NCBI GenBank assembly: GCA_027451525.1
Contig: DAIDJF010000002.1
Coordinates: 113,851 to 176,282, forward strand
Source of the DNA: Ktedonobacterales bacterium
GTDB lineage: Bacteria; Chloroflexota; Ktedonobacteria; Ktedonobacterales; Ktedonobacteraceae
DNA: 62,432 bases
Direction of reading: 5' to 3'
A program made the position numbers and the translations under genes. Positions 1 to 9,756 of this stretch are shown here, in pieces; position 1 is the stretch's first letter; every line of letters starts with the position of its first letter. The notes beneath the pieces are model-generated. The model saw nothing but the letters and a program-made list of their open reading frames with translations, made no database searches and was not told where the DNA came from.

Positions 1-1080
1 CTGCCCAAGCTTCAACCAGCTCTGGAGGAATGGCTCTCATCTGGCAAAGATCACTGGCGTCCGAACACGATGGCTTTCGTCACGAACTGGCTAAAAGAAG
101 GTCTCCGCGCCCGCGCTATCACGCGCGACCTTGACTGGGGCGTGCCGATTCCGCTCGAAGGCTATGAAGATAAACGTATCTACGTCTGGTTCGACGCCGT
201 AATTGGCTACTTCTCGGCCTCGGTCGAGTGGGCGCAACGCCAGGGTACACCCGATGCCTGGAAAACGTGGTGGGAGCCAGGGAAAACAGAGCAGCCCGTC
301 AAATCGTACTACTTTATTGGCAAGGATAATATTCCCTTCCATGCCATCATCTGGCCTGCGATGCTGCTTGGCTACGGCAATCGCAATCTGCCTTACGATG
401 TGCCAGCTAACGAATTTATGACAATGAGCGGCGCGAAGGCCTCTAGCAGTCGCGGCAATACGATCTGGACGCCCGACGTGCTAGACCGCTATGGAGCAGA
501 CACGGTGCGCTACTATCTTTCGGCAACCGCGCCAGAGGGCCGCGATACCGACTTTACCTTTGAAGAACTCATTCGCCGCAATAACGATGAACTGGTCGCC
601 ACCTATGGCAACGCAGTCCATCGCACACTCAGTTTCTTGCAGAGCAAGTTCGGGGGCGTCGTTCCTCAGCCCGGCCATCTGCGCGAAGCCGACCGTGAAA
701 TTTTGGCGGAGGTGGATCGTGGCTTCACACTTGTGGGTCATAACATCGCGCGTTGCCATTTTAAGGACGGCTTGAACGCAGCAATGGCGGTCGCCCGTGC
801 GGCAAATCGCTATCTAGACGAACAGGCTCCCTGGAAACAGATCAAGACTAATCCAGAGGAGGCAGGCACGACCATTTATACCATGCTGCAAGTGATTAGC
901 GCGCTGCGCGTGCTCTTCTATCCCTACCTGCCCTTCTCGTCAGAACGTCTGCATGGCTATCTTGGTTTCGAGGACGATATCAGCCATCTCGGCTGGCATT
1001 CGCAGACAGTGCCAGCAGGGAAGAAATTGCCCACACCCGCGCCGCTCTTTCCAAAATTAGAGGAACCTGTGCGCGTGTAA
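1..1080 (+). CDS. metG: Methionyl-tRNA synthetase, 3' part (5' end outside window)
   Basis: Charges tRNA-Met with methionine in the cytoplasm. The frame is open from the first base, so the gene enters from the left edge and only the last 359 residues are present. Visible landmarks are the class I catalytic core ([22 protein letters not shown]) and the anticodon-binding helical domain (APWKQIK). The loop that normally reads KMSKS is KASSSRGN here. The reading starts inside the catalytic domain, so the HIGH motif lies upstream. No C-terminal EMAP/tRNA-binding domain follows, so this is the short form. Identification is very secure; the precise MetRS subgroup is inferred. Confidence 0.96.
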   Translation: MPKLQPALEEWLSSGKDHWRPNTMAFVTNWLKEGLRARAITRDLDWGVPIPLEGYEDKRIYVWFDAVIGYFSASVEWAQRQGTPDAWKTWWEPGKTEQPVKSYYFIGKDNIPFHAIIWPAMLLGYGNRNLPYDVPANEFMTMSGAKASSSRGNTIWTPDVLDRYGADTVRYYLSATAPEGRDTDFTFEELIRRNNDELVATYGNAVHRTLSFLQSKFGGVVPQPGHLREADREILAEVDRGFTLVGHNIARCHFKDGLNAAMAVARAANRYLDEQAPWKQIKTNPEEAGTTIYTMLQVISALRVLFYPYLPFSSERLHGYLGFEDDISHLGWHSQTVPAGKKLPTPAPLFPKLEEPVRV

Positions 1081-1173
1081 CAGGATAATCAAGTTTACCT
1101 ATGTAATGGGAGTGTGTATGCACATTATTACACACTCCTCAATATTTATTGCAATGGTTTTAGGAGAGAGTGT

Positions 1174-4100
1174 GTGACGACAGCACAAGAAACATTTCAA
1201 AAAACTGTACTTGACCAATTAAAAGTAAATATGGGAACTCATTCACTTTCTTACTTAGAATATCTCAAACTTCCTGCTTCACAACGCTCTAACGACGAAG
1301 CGGATGTAGTCGATAGCCGCTTTACAGCAAAAATGTTAGAGTGGCTGGGATATAGTGGCAGTGATATTATTTATAATCGTCCAACCCCAGGCTCACCTCA
1401 CAATAAACCGGATTTTGTCGTCAAAATACAAGGAGCCACAGCGTTTGTCGTTGAAGATAAAAGTACTGATGAGTATTTTAACGAAAGTTCAGTAAAACAA
1501 CTCCGTCGCTACACCGTTGGCACGGCAGGCTACTGTATTTGGACCAATGCGAGAACCATCCTCGGACTACGTTTCGATGCAAATGGACACTACCAAACAC
1601 TTGTTGATGTGCGTGTTGACCTTGCGTTCGGAGAGCAGGCACAAACAACAATTGCTCAAGATGCTAACTTTGAGTTTTTTTACCTTATTTTTCAGAAACA
1701 GCGTTTTACGACTATCGCAACGCTGATTAGCGAATTGGCAATTGATGAACAAAAATGGGCACAACAAGCAACACCGCTAACAGACGAGAAATCACTCCGT
1801 ACATTCATTCAGGAAAGTCGTTACGTTCTTGACCAACTTACAACAGCAATTAGAGCACGTCTGAGTACGGTCACAATCGAACTAGAAGAAGCTGTACAAG
1901 CGCGTGCTAGCAGCCAGCAGAAGTATATAGCAATTACTACCGACCTGCTCAATCGTCTAAGAGGCGGAGGCGGAGTCAATGCGAGTCAGCTCAACAAACT
2001 GGAAAAATCACTTCGCGATCTGGAAGCTGTACTCGCAGATATTGATATCACGTATATTGAACGCCTTCAGCCAACGATGGGAGTTTCCACATTGCCCATC
2101 TGGTCTAAATATCTCCAAGATATTAATGCTATCATCTCTACTCAGCGTGAGCATGATCTTGCGCGCACAGAGTCACGACGCATTCGCAGTGCCTATCTCC
2201 TCTGGCTCGAACGCTATAAAATTATTGAGAGTGAAGAAGGTAGCACAACCCAGGAAACAGAACAACGCAGACAACAAGCATTTGCTGAACAGGTTAGCTA
2301 TGTTTTCTTTGTACGCCTCTTGCTCACCCGCGTACTCGAAGATAAAGGCATTATGCCGCACTTAGTAAGTGATGGCGGCTTTCAGGCATGGTATCGTTTT
2401 ATTCAAGGCTATGGTATTGATGCTATCGACGAAATTGGCGGCGAGTCATTCTTACCTCTGGTCTACCGCCGCGTAGCAGGCTTCTACCGTCACTTCTTTC
2501 AGCAACCCGTCTTTGACTGGTTTCTTCCAGATGATTATCTGTTAGGTATGGTGCTTCACCGCCTTAGTAAATACAGTTTTAAAGATGTAACAAGCGACTT
2601 ACTAGGTTTCACCTATGAAGCATTTATTGATCGTATAGCACGCAATAAAAAAGGCCATTTTCTCACGCCACCCGCTATCGTCGAATTTATGCTTGACCGC
2701 GCAGGCTATCAAGGCGCGTCTATCATTGGTGAAAACCTGCTTGATACCGCCTGCGGCTCTGGGAGCTTCCTCGTCCATGCCTCTCGTCGCCTCAAACAGG
2801 CATTACAATCGACGCTCCATGACCCGCTAGAGATTGCACGCCAATTTGTTGCCCAAGTACAAACAAAGCTCGTCGGATTAGAGGTCAATCCTTTCTCTTG
2901 CTATCTTGCAGAGCTAAATTTGTTTATTCAGGTACTCGATGACTTAGCCCTCCTCTGGCGCGCCAACGAGCATCCTAATATCGAACGCTTTTCCGTCTAT
3001 AACACAAACAGTCTGGAAATGCCTCAAGCCGTCCTTTACTCCGAACGAAATGGAGCGACAACGACATTTATCGACGAAGCAGCCGTCCTTGATGAGGCAG
3101 CTCCTATTAAAGCACAACAAGGCCAATTTACCTACATTGTCTGCAATCCCCCCTACATCAATCGTGGCATCATTCTGGAGACCAAAAGCTACGGCAAATT
3201 TCCGTTCTACCGTGAAGTGGTCAAGGGTGACGAGAATTTTTATCTGCTCTTCTTACGTCTGGCAGCCTACTACGCTAGCCCAGGAGGAACCATCTGTTTT
3301 ATCTGCCCTCTCAATCTACTCGGTGATGAATCGACAATGGCAGCCCGCGAGATGTTTAGCAAAGATGAATGGAGTTTGCAGTCAATCACCCGTTTTTACG
3401 CCCGCAACGTTCTCTTCCCAGGCGTTCTTCAGGGCATTACAATTGTTCGCATTGATAACTTACCGGGTAAACAAATGGACTATTTAGAAGTTCGTGGTGG
3501 ACACAGCTTACAAGAAGCAAGCGATATCGCAATACAGGTACAACGCTCACAGGTAGTAGTTAACTATCCGCTTAAAAATACGTGGAGCAAGCCCTGGCTT
3601 GTCAATGCTGATCCACGCGCATACGACTTGTGGAATTTTGTTCGTGAGCATACAGAACAAGAATTAGGTGATATCCTACAAAATAAGATGGATGCCAAAA
3701 AAGGGGATGCCCGTTCGACGTGGACAAAACCTATGCTCGTCACATATCCCGCCTCGCAACATGTTCCACTAACAAAAGGTAAAAACATTGTCGATTGGGG
3801 AGGCTGGTCTGCCTCTGGCTACCTCAATCCTTTTATCACTATCCCTTCTTCCAGTAAAGATTATAAGGCAAGTTTGTGGGTACAACGGCAGATACAACGT
3901 ATTGTAGATGTTCAACAACCTGAAACAGCCATTTTTTTGAAAGAAATCTCTGGTTTGGAGATGAAGCGTCCCATTCGTGGTACAATCATACAACGCACAG
4001 GCAGTAATCCAGTTGTAGCAGATGAGACAGTACTCGTGATGTACACACTCAGCCCGACATATGAACAATTGGCCTACGCGCTGTTTGGTTTGCTCACCAG

Positions 4101-4725
4101 TAGCATCTATAACTTTCTATTCTCGCTCTTCTCAACCAATGCCCATGTGAACTTTAAAGAGATTTTACGTCTCCCTGTACCCATCTGGTCAGAAGAACGA
4201 GAACGCCAACTCGCTTTTTCTACAAAAGGTACATTGGAAGCGTATCAACATTTTCATCTGCATGAACAGCGTTTTGGCAGTGATAGGGCGCAACATGTTT
4301 TAGCAAACGCGGTATTGAGCGCGGGTAAACTTCCCACACTGCGTTTGGAAGAGCTTATCTTGCGCGGCGATATCACTCTCACAGGTCCACCTACATACGC
4401 CCTTGATATTCTACTCCAACGTGGTCAGATACACTTTGCTGCTACACTGAGTTCTGAAGCAACGCGCGCTTTTAGCGAACTATTGCGCTCTGCCGCCATG
4501 ATCTCTTACACCAAAGGCGGCAAAGACATGCTGCTTCCCAACCCACGAGTTGCATCGGCCTTTCTTAACCAAGTAGAACAAGCACAAACAGAGCGGATAC
4601 GCCTCTTAGAAACAATTTCTACTGCTCAGCAGTCGCTTGATCTGCTGGCCCTTGACGCTTACGCTATTACACGCGCAGATTGGCGAGATATGGTACTGCG
4701 CGGCGTACCCTGGGCAAACGAGTAG
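1174..4725 (+). CDS. Single-chain restriction-modification enzyme (type IIG-like nuclease-methyltransferase)
   Basis: A 1183-residue protein combining DNA cleavage and adenine methylation. The N-terminal part has a PD-(D/E)xK nuclease signature, D80 followed by E94-D-K96 (in VVEDKS). The middle carries an N6-adenine methyltransferase: SAM-binding motif I LLDTACGSGSFL near residue 523 and catalytic NPPY near residue 658. The C-terminal ~450 residues resemble target-recognition regions of Eco57I/TaqI-type enzymes but have no clear motif. The GTG at 1174 has TAGGAGAG just upstream and is preferred over the earlier in-frame GTG at 1114. The gene is AT-richer than its neighbours, stands alone and ends in its own terminator, all consistent with horizontal acquisition. 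No separate specificity or nuclease subunit is nearby. Function as a self-contained defence gene is inferred. Confidence 0.88.
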   Translation: MTTAQETFQKTVLDQLKVNMGTHSLSYLEYLKLPASQRSNDEADVVDSRFTAKMLEWLGYSGSDIIYNRPTPGSPHNKPDFVVKIQGATAFVVEDKSTDEYFNESSVKQLRRYTVGTAGYCIWTNARTILGLRFDANGHYQTLVDVRVDLAFGEQAQTTIAQDANFEFFYLIFQKQRFTTIATLISELAIDEQKWAQQATPLTDEKSLRTFIQESRYVLDQLTTAIRARLSTVTIELEEAVQARASSQQKYIAITTDLLNRLRGGGGVNASQLNKLEKSLRDLEAVLADIDITYIERLQPTMGVSTLPIWSKYLQDINAIISTQREHDLARTESRRIRSAYLLWLERYKIIESEEGSTTQETEQRRQQAFAEQVSYVFFVRLLLTRVLEDKGIMPHLVSDGGFQAWYRFIQGYGIDAIDEIGGESFLPLVYRRVAGFYRHFFQQPVFDWFLPDDYLLGMVLHRLSKYSFKDVTSDLLGFTYEAFIDRIARNKKGHFLTPPAIVEFMLDRAGYQGASIIGENLLDTACGSGSFLVHASRRLKQALQSTLHDPLEIARQFVAQVQTKLVGLEVNPFSCYLAELNLFIQVLDDLALLWRANEHPNIERFSVYNTNSLEMPQAVLYSERNGATTTFIDEAAVLDEAAPIKAQQGQFTYIVCNPPYINRGIILETKSYGKFPFYREVVKGDENFYLLFLRLAAYYASPGGTICFICPLNLLGDESTMAAREMFSKDEWSLQSITRFYARNVLFPGVLQGITIVRIDNLPGKQMDYLEVRGGHSLQEASDIAIQVQRSQVVVNYPLKNTWSKPWLVNADPRAYDLWNFVREHTEQELGDILQNKMDAKKGDARSTWTKPMLVTYPASQHVPLTKGKNIVDWGGWSASGYLNPFITIPSSSKDYKASLWVQRQIQRIVDVQQPETAIFLKEISGLEMKRPIRGTIIQRTGSNPVVADETVLVMYTLSPTYEQLAYALFGLLTSSIYNFLFSLFSTNAHVNFKEILRLPVPIWSEERERQLAFSTKGTLEAYQHFHLHEQRFGSDRAQHVLANAVLSAGKLPTLRLEELILRGDITLTGPPTYALDILLQRGQIHFAATLSSEATRAFSELLRSAAMISYTKGGKDMLLPNPRVASAFLNQVEQAQTERIRLLETISTAQQSLDLLALDAYAITRADWRDMVLRGVPWANE

Positions 4726-4743
4726 CTTTAGCATAACTATCTA

Positions 4744-4777
4744 GCGACCCACGTGTGTGAACGTGGGTCGCCCTTTT
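4744..4777 (+). terminator. Rho-independent terminator after the restriction-modification gene
   Basis: A perfect 10-bp stem (4744-4753 with 4762-4771), an 8-base loop and then CCTTTT. It lies 19 bases after the stop codon and also separates the gene from the convergent acetyltransferase. Confidence 0.85.
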
Positions 4778-4797
4778 GCATCTTTTGCATCTTATGG

Positions 4798-5451
4798 TTA
4801 CAAAGCCGCTGAGATCAGGCGTTTGCCCATAAAAATAGCGACTTCATACGCAGAGGGACCGGGAGGGTAGAAATGACGATTGATACTCCAGATGGTGAAA
4901 CCGTTGCGCAGATAGAACTGAATGGCAGGATAATTGATACTTTGCGTCTCCAAAACAACAGCCCAACAGCCGTGATTGCGTGCCCAATCGGCGGCACAGC
5001 TTAATAGCAAAGAGCCAATGCCGTAGCGTCGGTACTGATGCCCAACAATAACATTATCAACACGCGCAACTGAACGCCATTCTTCCACGCTAAGCAGAAT
5101 ACCGCCTGCGATGGCCTCATCCGCTAAGGCCACATAGCCGCCCTCGGAGCGGCGTATCTCGGCCTCGATATCTTGTTGCGTTGGCATACTTTCACGATAG
5201 TTCTTATACACAGGAGGATCAACAGCGGTCTCTACCAATTCAAAGGCGAAAGAGACATCAGAGGATACGGCAGAGCCATTTTGTGCCAGTCGATTCTGCA
5301 CCCGTAGCGTATACACGCGATCCGTCTCAAAGCTATAATCGAGTTGATGTAGTGCTGCCGCGTCGTTGCTATGTACCGCACGTACATTCATGTGGGGAGT
5401 TTCTTTATCCATAACACTGCCCCGCTTTCTCTTTTTTACTGTACTAGCCAT
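4798..5451 (-). CDS. GNAT-family N-acetyltransferase, streptothricin acetyltransferase-like
   Basis: Predicted acetyl-CoA-dependent acetyltransferase of about 200 residues. The acetyl-CoA loop is QYRRYGIGSLLL and the following LETQSINYPAIQFYLRNGF matches the pattern in streptothricin acetyltransferases (LETQ-N, then FY and GF). The substrate cannot be fixed from sequence; an aminoglycoside- or streptothricin-like antibiotic or a small amine is possible. The longest start gives MASTVKKRK, but no ribosome site precedes it; an internal ATG at 5412 (MDKETPH) follows a weak purine run and could be the true start. It is convergent with the restriction-modification gene and 49 bases downstream of the ROK kinase, probably at the end of that operon. 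Confidence 0.82.
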   Translation of the reverse strand: MASTVKKRKRGSVMDKETPHMNVRAVHSNDAAALHQLDYSFETDRVYTLRVQNRLAQNGSAVSSDVSFAFELVETAVDPPVYKNYRESMPTQQDIEAEIRRSEGGYVALADEAIAGGILLSVEEWRSVARVDNVIVGHQYRRYGIGSLLLSCAADWARNHGCWAVVLETQSINYPAIQFYLRNGFTIWSINRHFYPPGPSAYEVAIFMGKRLISAAL

Positions 5452-5499
5452 TTTTCGCGCAGCACCGTTGCCGCGCCCATCAAACGGCTAGACGATCAC

Positions 5500-6510
5500 T
5501 CAAGCATTCGTAGGGAACGGATAGCCAGTTGCCTGTGCTGCCAGGCAAGCGGCCCCAACAACACCAGAAAAATCACCTAAACGAGCGCGTAAGATAGGAG
5601 TTTTGCGCGCGGAAGCGGCAAGAGCGGCTGTACGTGCGCGATGCATAGCAGCCTCAAAGAGAAGATCAATCGCCTCGATGACGCCTCCACCTAAAATAAT
5701 ACAATCTGGATTGTAGAAATTCATGACAGATGCCAGCCCATAGCCGAGATAATCCGCTGCCTCAGTGACGACTTCGGTAACGAGTTCGTCGTGCTGCTGG
5801 ATTGCGCTAGCAAGGATGCCAGAACGAATCACGGTATCGCCATCTTTTAGCAGACGCGCCGCATCATCGGAGAGCACCGACGCCCGTCCATGATGAATTT
5901 CCGCTAAAATCGCGCGCGTAATCGCCGTTCGCGATGCGTAGGCTTCCAGGCAGCCGCGACTTCCACAGCCACAGATACGCCCGCCAGCTTGAATGGTTAT
6001 ATGCCCAATCTCGCCCGCTGTGCCCGTAAAGCCAGTATACATGCGTCCATTTTGCACAATACCCGACCCAATACCAGTGCCAACGAAGAGACAGACAAAA
6101 TTATTATAGCCCCGCCCCGCACCGTAGAGCGATTCACCTAAAGCAGCGACCTCTACATCGTTGCCGACCGAAACAGGGACATTGAACTGTTGGTGCAAAA
6201 TATCGCCCAACGGCATGTTATGCACCCCCAGATTAGGTGCATCAAGCACGACGCCCGTCTTGCGGTCAATCTGACCTGCCGCTCCAACGCCAATAGCGAG
6301 CATTGCTGTTCCAGGAGGAAGCTGCGCCGCATTGATCGCTGCTGTCGCGAGTTCGATTGTGCGTTGTGAGACAAAATCCTGCCCTCGTTCTGCGCGGGTG
6401 CGTTTACGCGCTGAAGCGACGACTTCACCTGTTGTCACATCAATGACAGCGGCGAGTGTCTTGGTTCCCCCCAGGTCAATTCCGAGTGCATAGGCTTTCT
6501 GCTTTGACAT
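5500..6510 (-). CDS. ROK-family sugar kinase (glucokinase-like)
   Basis: Phosphorylates a hexose, most likely glucose, with ATP in the cytoplasm. The N-terminal phosphate loop is GIDLGGTKT; a second nucleotide-binding loop is FVGTGIGSGIV; the ROK zinc site is seen as CGCGSRGCLEAYAS. About 336 residues, normal for the family. There is no N-terminal helix-turn-helix, so this is an enzyme and not a NagC/XylR-type repressor. The ATG at 6510 follows GTGAG and lies 7 bases after the tsaD stop; an upstream TTG at 6528 is possible but would overlap tsaD. Co-transcription with the t6A genes looks like simple operon packing. Confidence 0.9.
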   Translation of the reverse strand: MSKQKAYALGIDLGGTKTLAAVIDVTTGEVVASARKRTRAERGQDFVSQRTIELATAAINAAQLPPGTAMLAIGVGAAGQIDRKTGVVLDAPNLGVHNMPLGDILHQQFNVPVSVGNDVEVAALGESLYGAGRGYNNFVCLFVGTGIGSGIVQNGRMYTGFTGTAGEIGHITIQAGGRICGCGSRGCLEAYASRTAITRAILAEIHHGRASVLSDDAARLLKDGDTVIRSGILASAIQQHDELVTEVVTEAADYLGYGLASVMNFYNPDCIILGGGVIEAIDLLFEAAMHRARTAALAASARKTPILRARLGDFSGVVGAACLAAQATGYPFPTNA

Positions 6511-6517
6511 ACATTGC

Positions 6518-7747
6518 TCACTTTTCAAACGGCAAACTTAAGCCCGGCTGCACATCCAGATCCAGGCCATGTTGTTCGCCACGACACAAATGGAAAAAAG
6601 CCGCCCCGCCAATCATTGCGGCATTGTCCGTACAAAATTCAATTGGTGGATACCGTAAACGGATATGCAGTTGCGCTAACTCCTGCTCAAGCCGGGCGCG
6701 CAGACTGACATTGGCTGCCACCCCACCAGCAAGAACAACTTGTTTCACATGATACTCTTGCGCTGCCATCCGTGTCTTTACAGCCAAAACATCCACTACC
6801 GCATCTTGAAAACTCGATGCCAGCACCGCTACATTGGTTGAACCAGAATTTTTTTGGGCGGCCATCGCCCCCATGCGCGTATACTGGCTCACCTGGCGCG
6901 TTGCTTGTTTTGTCTCTCCTTCGGTAGATACCGCCCCTGCAATTTCCGTTTTTGTCGGGCCTTCTACCGCTCCTTCTGCCAGATGCAGCATTGCCGTTTT
7001 CAGGCCGCTAAAACTAAAATCGTACGTCCCACGTAGCCAGGCCCGTGGCAAACGGTACGCTTTGCGTGCAACTGCCAGTGGCTTATGCTGACGCAGCAAC
7101 TCTTCCTCAATCTCCTGTGCCACCTTTTGAATCGACGGTCCCCCAGGATAGCTCAAACCAAGTATGCGCGCAACTTTATCGAATGCCTCGCCAGCCGCAT
7201 CATCGCGTGTACGCCCTAATAATTCATAATGACCGTGATCGCGCACCAGCACCAATTCGCTATGCGCGCCAGACACCACGAGACAAATCAATGGAAATAG
7301 CGGATCGCCCTCGCGATAAGACCAATCCTCAGGGATAGAAACAGACGCCGACTGAAGCGGTGTTTGCGGCTCATGCTCTTTACGTAGCCAGTTGGCATAA
7401 ATATGGGCTTCCAGATGATTCACCCCTAAAAAGGGGAGATTGCGCGCCAGTGCCAATGTCTTCCCAACAGTCAGCCCCACGAGCAGTGACCCCGCGAGTC
7501 CTGGCCCATAGGTAGCCGCGATGGCATCGATATCTTGCCAACCACAACCAGCCTGTTCCATCGCCATCTCGATGACAGGAATAATCGTCGAAAGTTGTTG
7601 ACGCGACGCAACTTCAGGAACAACGCCTCCATAGCGGTTGTGAATTTCAATTTGTGAAGCTACCACATTCGAGAGCAAGTAGCGCCCATCGCGCACAAGG
7701 GCTGCTCCCGTCTCATCACATGAGCTTTCAATACCAAGTACCAGCAT
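6518..7747 (-). CDS. tsaD: tRNA N6-threonylcarbamoyltransferase TsaD
   Basis: Transfers threonylcarbamoyl from TC-AMP to adenosine 37 of ANN-decoding tRNAs, working with TsaB and TsaE. The protein opens with [15 protein letters not shown] and has the metal-binding NHLEAH motif and the late [12 protein letters not shown] motif of the Kae1/TsaD family. At 409 residues it is longer than the usual ~335-345. The surplus is in two inserts: about 28 residues after the NHLEAH helix (rich in charged and Pro/Ser residues), and about 40 Ala/Thr/Gln-rich residues in the second half (near [15 protein letters not shown]). It lies in the order tsaE-tsaB-rimI-tsaD with small gaps or overlaps. Confidence 0.97.
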   Translation of the reverse strand: MLVLGIESSCDETGAALVRDGRYLLSNVVASQIEIHNRYGGVVPEVASRQQLSTIIPVIEMAMEQAGCGWQDIDAIAATYGPGLAGSLLVGLTVGKTLALARNLPFLGVNHLEAHIYANWLRKEHEPQTPLQSASVSIPEDWSYREGDPLFPLICLVVSGAHSELVLVRDHGHYELLGRTRDDAAGEAFDKVARILGLSYPGGPSIQKVAQEIEEELLRQHKPLAVARKAYRLPRAWLRGTYDFSFSGLKTAMLHLAEGAVEGPTKTEIAGAVSTEGETKQATRQVSQYTRMGAMAAQKNSGSTNVAVLASSFQDAVVDVLAVKTRMAAQEYHVKQVVLAGGVAANVSLRARLEQELAQLHIRLRYPPIEFCTDNAAMIGGAAFFHLCRGEQHGLDLDVQPGLSLPFEK

Positions 7748-7777
7748 ACTCGTCCCTAGACTAGCTTTTTGACATGC

Positions 7778-8413
7778 TCACTGCGTTTCCAATTTTTTTA
7801 AGAGAGCCGTTTTGAGCTCTTGAAATTTTTCTTTATAGGAAGGAGAATGAATCTCCTCTGTCCACATAATCAAGGCATCCTCGTTATTATCGCTATAGTA
7901 ACGATGGCGTAGCCCCTCTTCGCGGAAACCGTACTTACGGTAGAGATTTTGCGCGGTATAATTAGAGACACGAACCTCTAGCGTCACCCACTTGGCCCCG
8001 ATTTCATAAGAAATGTCTATTAAGCTCACTAAGAGCAATTCGCCCAGACCAAGACGGCGAAAATTGGGATGCATAGCTATTGTAGTAACGTGCGCCTCAT
8101 CCACCATCAGCCAGAGGCCCGCAAACCCAATGACAGAGGCAAGATCAGACGAAGGAGCCGCGACTACCGGGCGGCTCGGCAACAACGAGAGAGGAAATAA
8201 ACGGCTCCGGCGTGGTTTTTCTGCCTCTTGAACGGTTGCCACTTGCTCTTCTGCAATCTGCTTATCACGCAATACAATATAGTGCGCCCAGCGATTATCC
8301 TGTAGCTCCTTACGATACGCGCTTGGAGGCCACGTCGAAGGATACGCGAGACGTTCAATTTCGACGACGCGAGGCACGTCCGACATCGTCATTCGGTCAA
8401 TGACGTAACGCAC
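7778..8413 (-). CDS. rimI: Ribosomal-protein-alanine N-acetyltransferase RimI
   Basis: GNAT enzyme expected to acetylate the N-terminus of ribosomal protein S18; often encoded between tsaB and tsaD, as here. The acetyl-CoA loop is HPNFRRLGLGELLL, followed by LEVRVSNYTAQNLYRKYGF, the usual RimI signature. A GTG at 8413 preceded by AAAGGGAAGAG gives VRYVIDRMTMSDVPRVVEIE, the expected RimI beginning; it overlaps the end of tsaB by 17 bases. The reading frame is open far upstream but that is shadow within tsaB. A Pro/Arg-rich insert of about 35 residues sits before the acetyl-CoA fold, so the protein is larger than the ~150-residue E. coli enzyme. Confidence 0.92.
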   Translation of the reverse strand: MRYVIDRMTMSDVPRVVEIERLAYPSTWPPSAYRKELQDNRWAHYIVLRDKQIAEEQVATVQEAEKPRRSRLFPLSLLPSRPVVAAPSSDLASVIGFAGLWLMVDEAHVTTIAMHPNFRRLGLGELLLVSLIDISYEIGAKWVTLEVRVSNYTAQNLYRKYGFREEGLRHRYYSDNNEDALIMWTEEIHSPSYKEKFQELKTALLKKLETQ

Positions 8414-9233
8414 CCTCTTCCCTTTCTGTCTGGCTCTGATCTGCATCCTGTCCCTGCGCAGTATTGCCCAGCAACGAACGCTTTCTCTTACTCGTCGTAA
8501 TTGAGGGACGGCGCAGATAGAGTGGTTCAAGTAACAATGGATCATCCTCTTCACCAGCGCGCAGACGCCGCAAGGCGAGCTGACCTAATACATCCGCTCG
8601 TCGCAGTGCCTGCCCTCCCTGGATAAAAAGGCATTGCTCCTGCATAACAGTTTGAAGCATCTGCTGAGAAGCCGAGCTGAACTCGCCGCAGAACAGCGTT
8701 GGTAGCACGTGCCGCTCACCGGGAACTCCAAACCAGGTTTTCGTGTGCTCTAAAAGATAATTCGCAAGGTCCTGAGACGACAGCAGGAGATAATCGCTCA
8801 ACACATGCATCTGATAGAACATATGCCCATTGCTCTCCGCTACCTGCTCAAACGTATAGCAGGCCGCGTAGAGTTCTGAACGCCCGGCCTCTAATATGGC
8901 GCAGACAGGTCCATGCCATAACCAATATTGAGCTGCCGTTATATCTAAAGTACTCACACCCACAAGTGGCTTTTTTAACGCGAACGCCAACGATTTCGCC
9001 GTTGCCAGGGCGACACGCACCCCATTGAACGAGCCAGGACCAGTCGCTACTGCCACAGCGTCAATCTGTTGCATCGTCATACGGCACTCAATTAGAAGCC
9101 GTTGCACATGATCGAGCAATTCGACACTGTGGTTATTACCAACTTGCCAGATATGTTCGCCATGCACAACATCATCTTCACACAACGCGACGCTGGCATG
9201 ACGAGTAGAAGTATCAAGAGCTAACAGTAACAT
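8397..9233 (-). CDS. tsaB: tRNA threonylcarbamoyladenosine biosynthesis protein TsaB
   Basis: Scaffold partner of TsaD with the same ASKHA fold but no catalytic metal site. The start LLALDTSTRHASVAL and the loop GPGSFNGVRVALATAKSLA are diagnostic (usual form GPGSFTGLRIG). The last ~45 residues are a basic and acidic tail (SITTSKRKRSLLGN) without a family counterpart. It overlaps tsaE by 20 bases at its start and rimI by 17 bases at its end, indicating translational coupling. Confidence 0.95.
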   Translation of the reverse strand: MLLLALDTSTRHASVALCEDDVVHGEHIWQVGNNHSVELLDHVQRLLIECRMTMQQIDAVAVATGPGSFNGVRVALATAKSLAFALKKPLVGVSTLDITAAQYWLWHGPVCAILEAGRSELYAACYTFEQVAESNGHMFYQMHVLSDYLLLSSQDLANYLLEHTKTWFGVPGERHVLPTLFCGEFSSASQQMLQTVMQEQCLFIQGGQALRRADVLGQLALRRLRAGEEDDPLLLEPLYLRRPSITTSKRKRSLLGNTAQGQDADQSQTEREEGALRH

Positions 9234-9756
9234 AAGCGTTTTTCTGAAATTGCCTCAAAATGTCGCAATAATGCGCCCCAGTCGCTACAAATAACAGACC
9301 GCGTTTAGTTTCATTCAACATTTTCATATGAATACGAAGACGCTCGGCAGGCCAAAAATGGCCCGCTTTCTCTGCCCATTCTACAACAGAAACGCCAGAT
9401 CCGTAAAAGTAGTCCTCAAAGCCGAGATCCACAATCTCTTCAGGGTCATCCAGACGATAGATGTCAAAGTGATACAGTGCCAGGCCAGATGTAGGAGCTT
9501 GCCCAACACGGATACGCCCTTGATACTCTTTAAGCAAAGTAAAGGTGGGGCTATTCACCGTCTCGCTGATCCCCAAGCCTTGAGCCAGGCCTTGTGTGAA
9601 GGTGGTCTTCCCCGTGCCTAACTGTCCATCGAGTAAAATCAGCTCTCCACCATGTAGCAGATTCCCCAAACGCACACCCAGGCGTTGCGTTTGGGCCGAA
9701 CTATGGCTGATAATATCCAGTGTACAGGTCTCCTCTTGCGAATTTTCTTTCGTCAC
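9214..9756 (-). CDS. tsaE: tRNA threonylcarbamoyladenosine biosynthesis ATPase TsaE
   Basis: Small P-loop ATPase required to turn over the TsaB-TsaD complex. The Walker A loop is GQLGTGKTTFTQGLAQGLG, followed by SPTFTLLKEY, YHFDIYRLD and VVEWAEKAG, all family landmarks. A GTG at 9756 with AAGGAAGGG directly upstream gives VTKENSQEETCTLDIIS and is the best-supported start; an ATG at 9807 would add 17 residues but has no visible ribosome site. It is the first gene of the tsaE-tsaB-rimI-tsaD-ROK operon. Confidence 0.94.
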   Translation of the reverse strand: MTKENSQEETCTLDIISHSSAQTQRLGVRLGNLLHGGELILLDGQLGTGKTTFTQGLAQGLGISETVNSPTFTLLKEYQGRIRVGQAPTSGLALYHFDIYRLDDPEEIVDLGFEDYFYGSGVSVVEWAEKAGHFWPAERLRIHMKMLNETKRGLLFVATGAHYCDILRQFQKNAYVTVSS

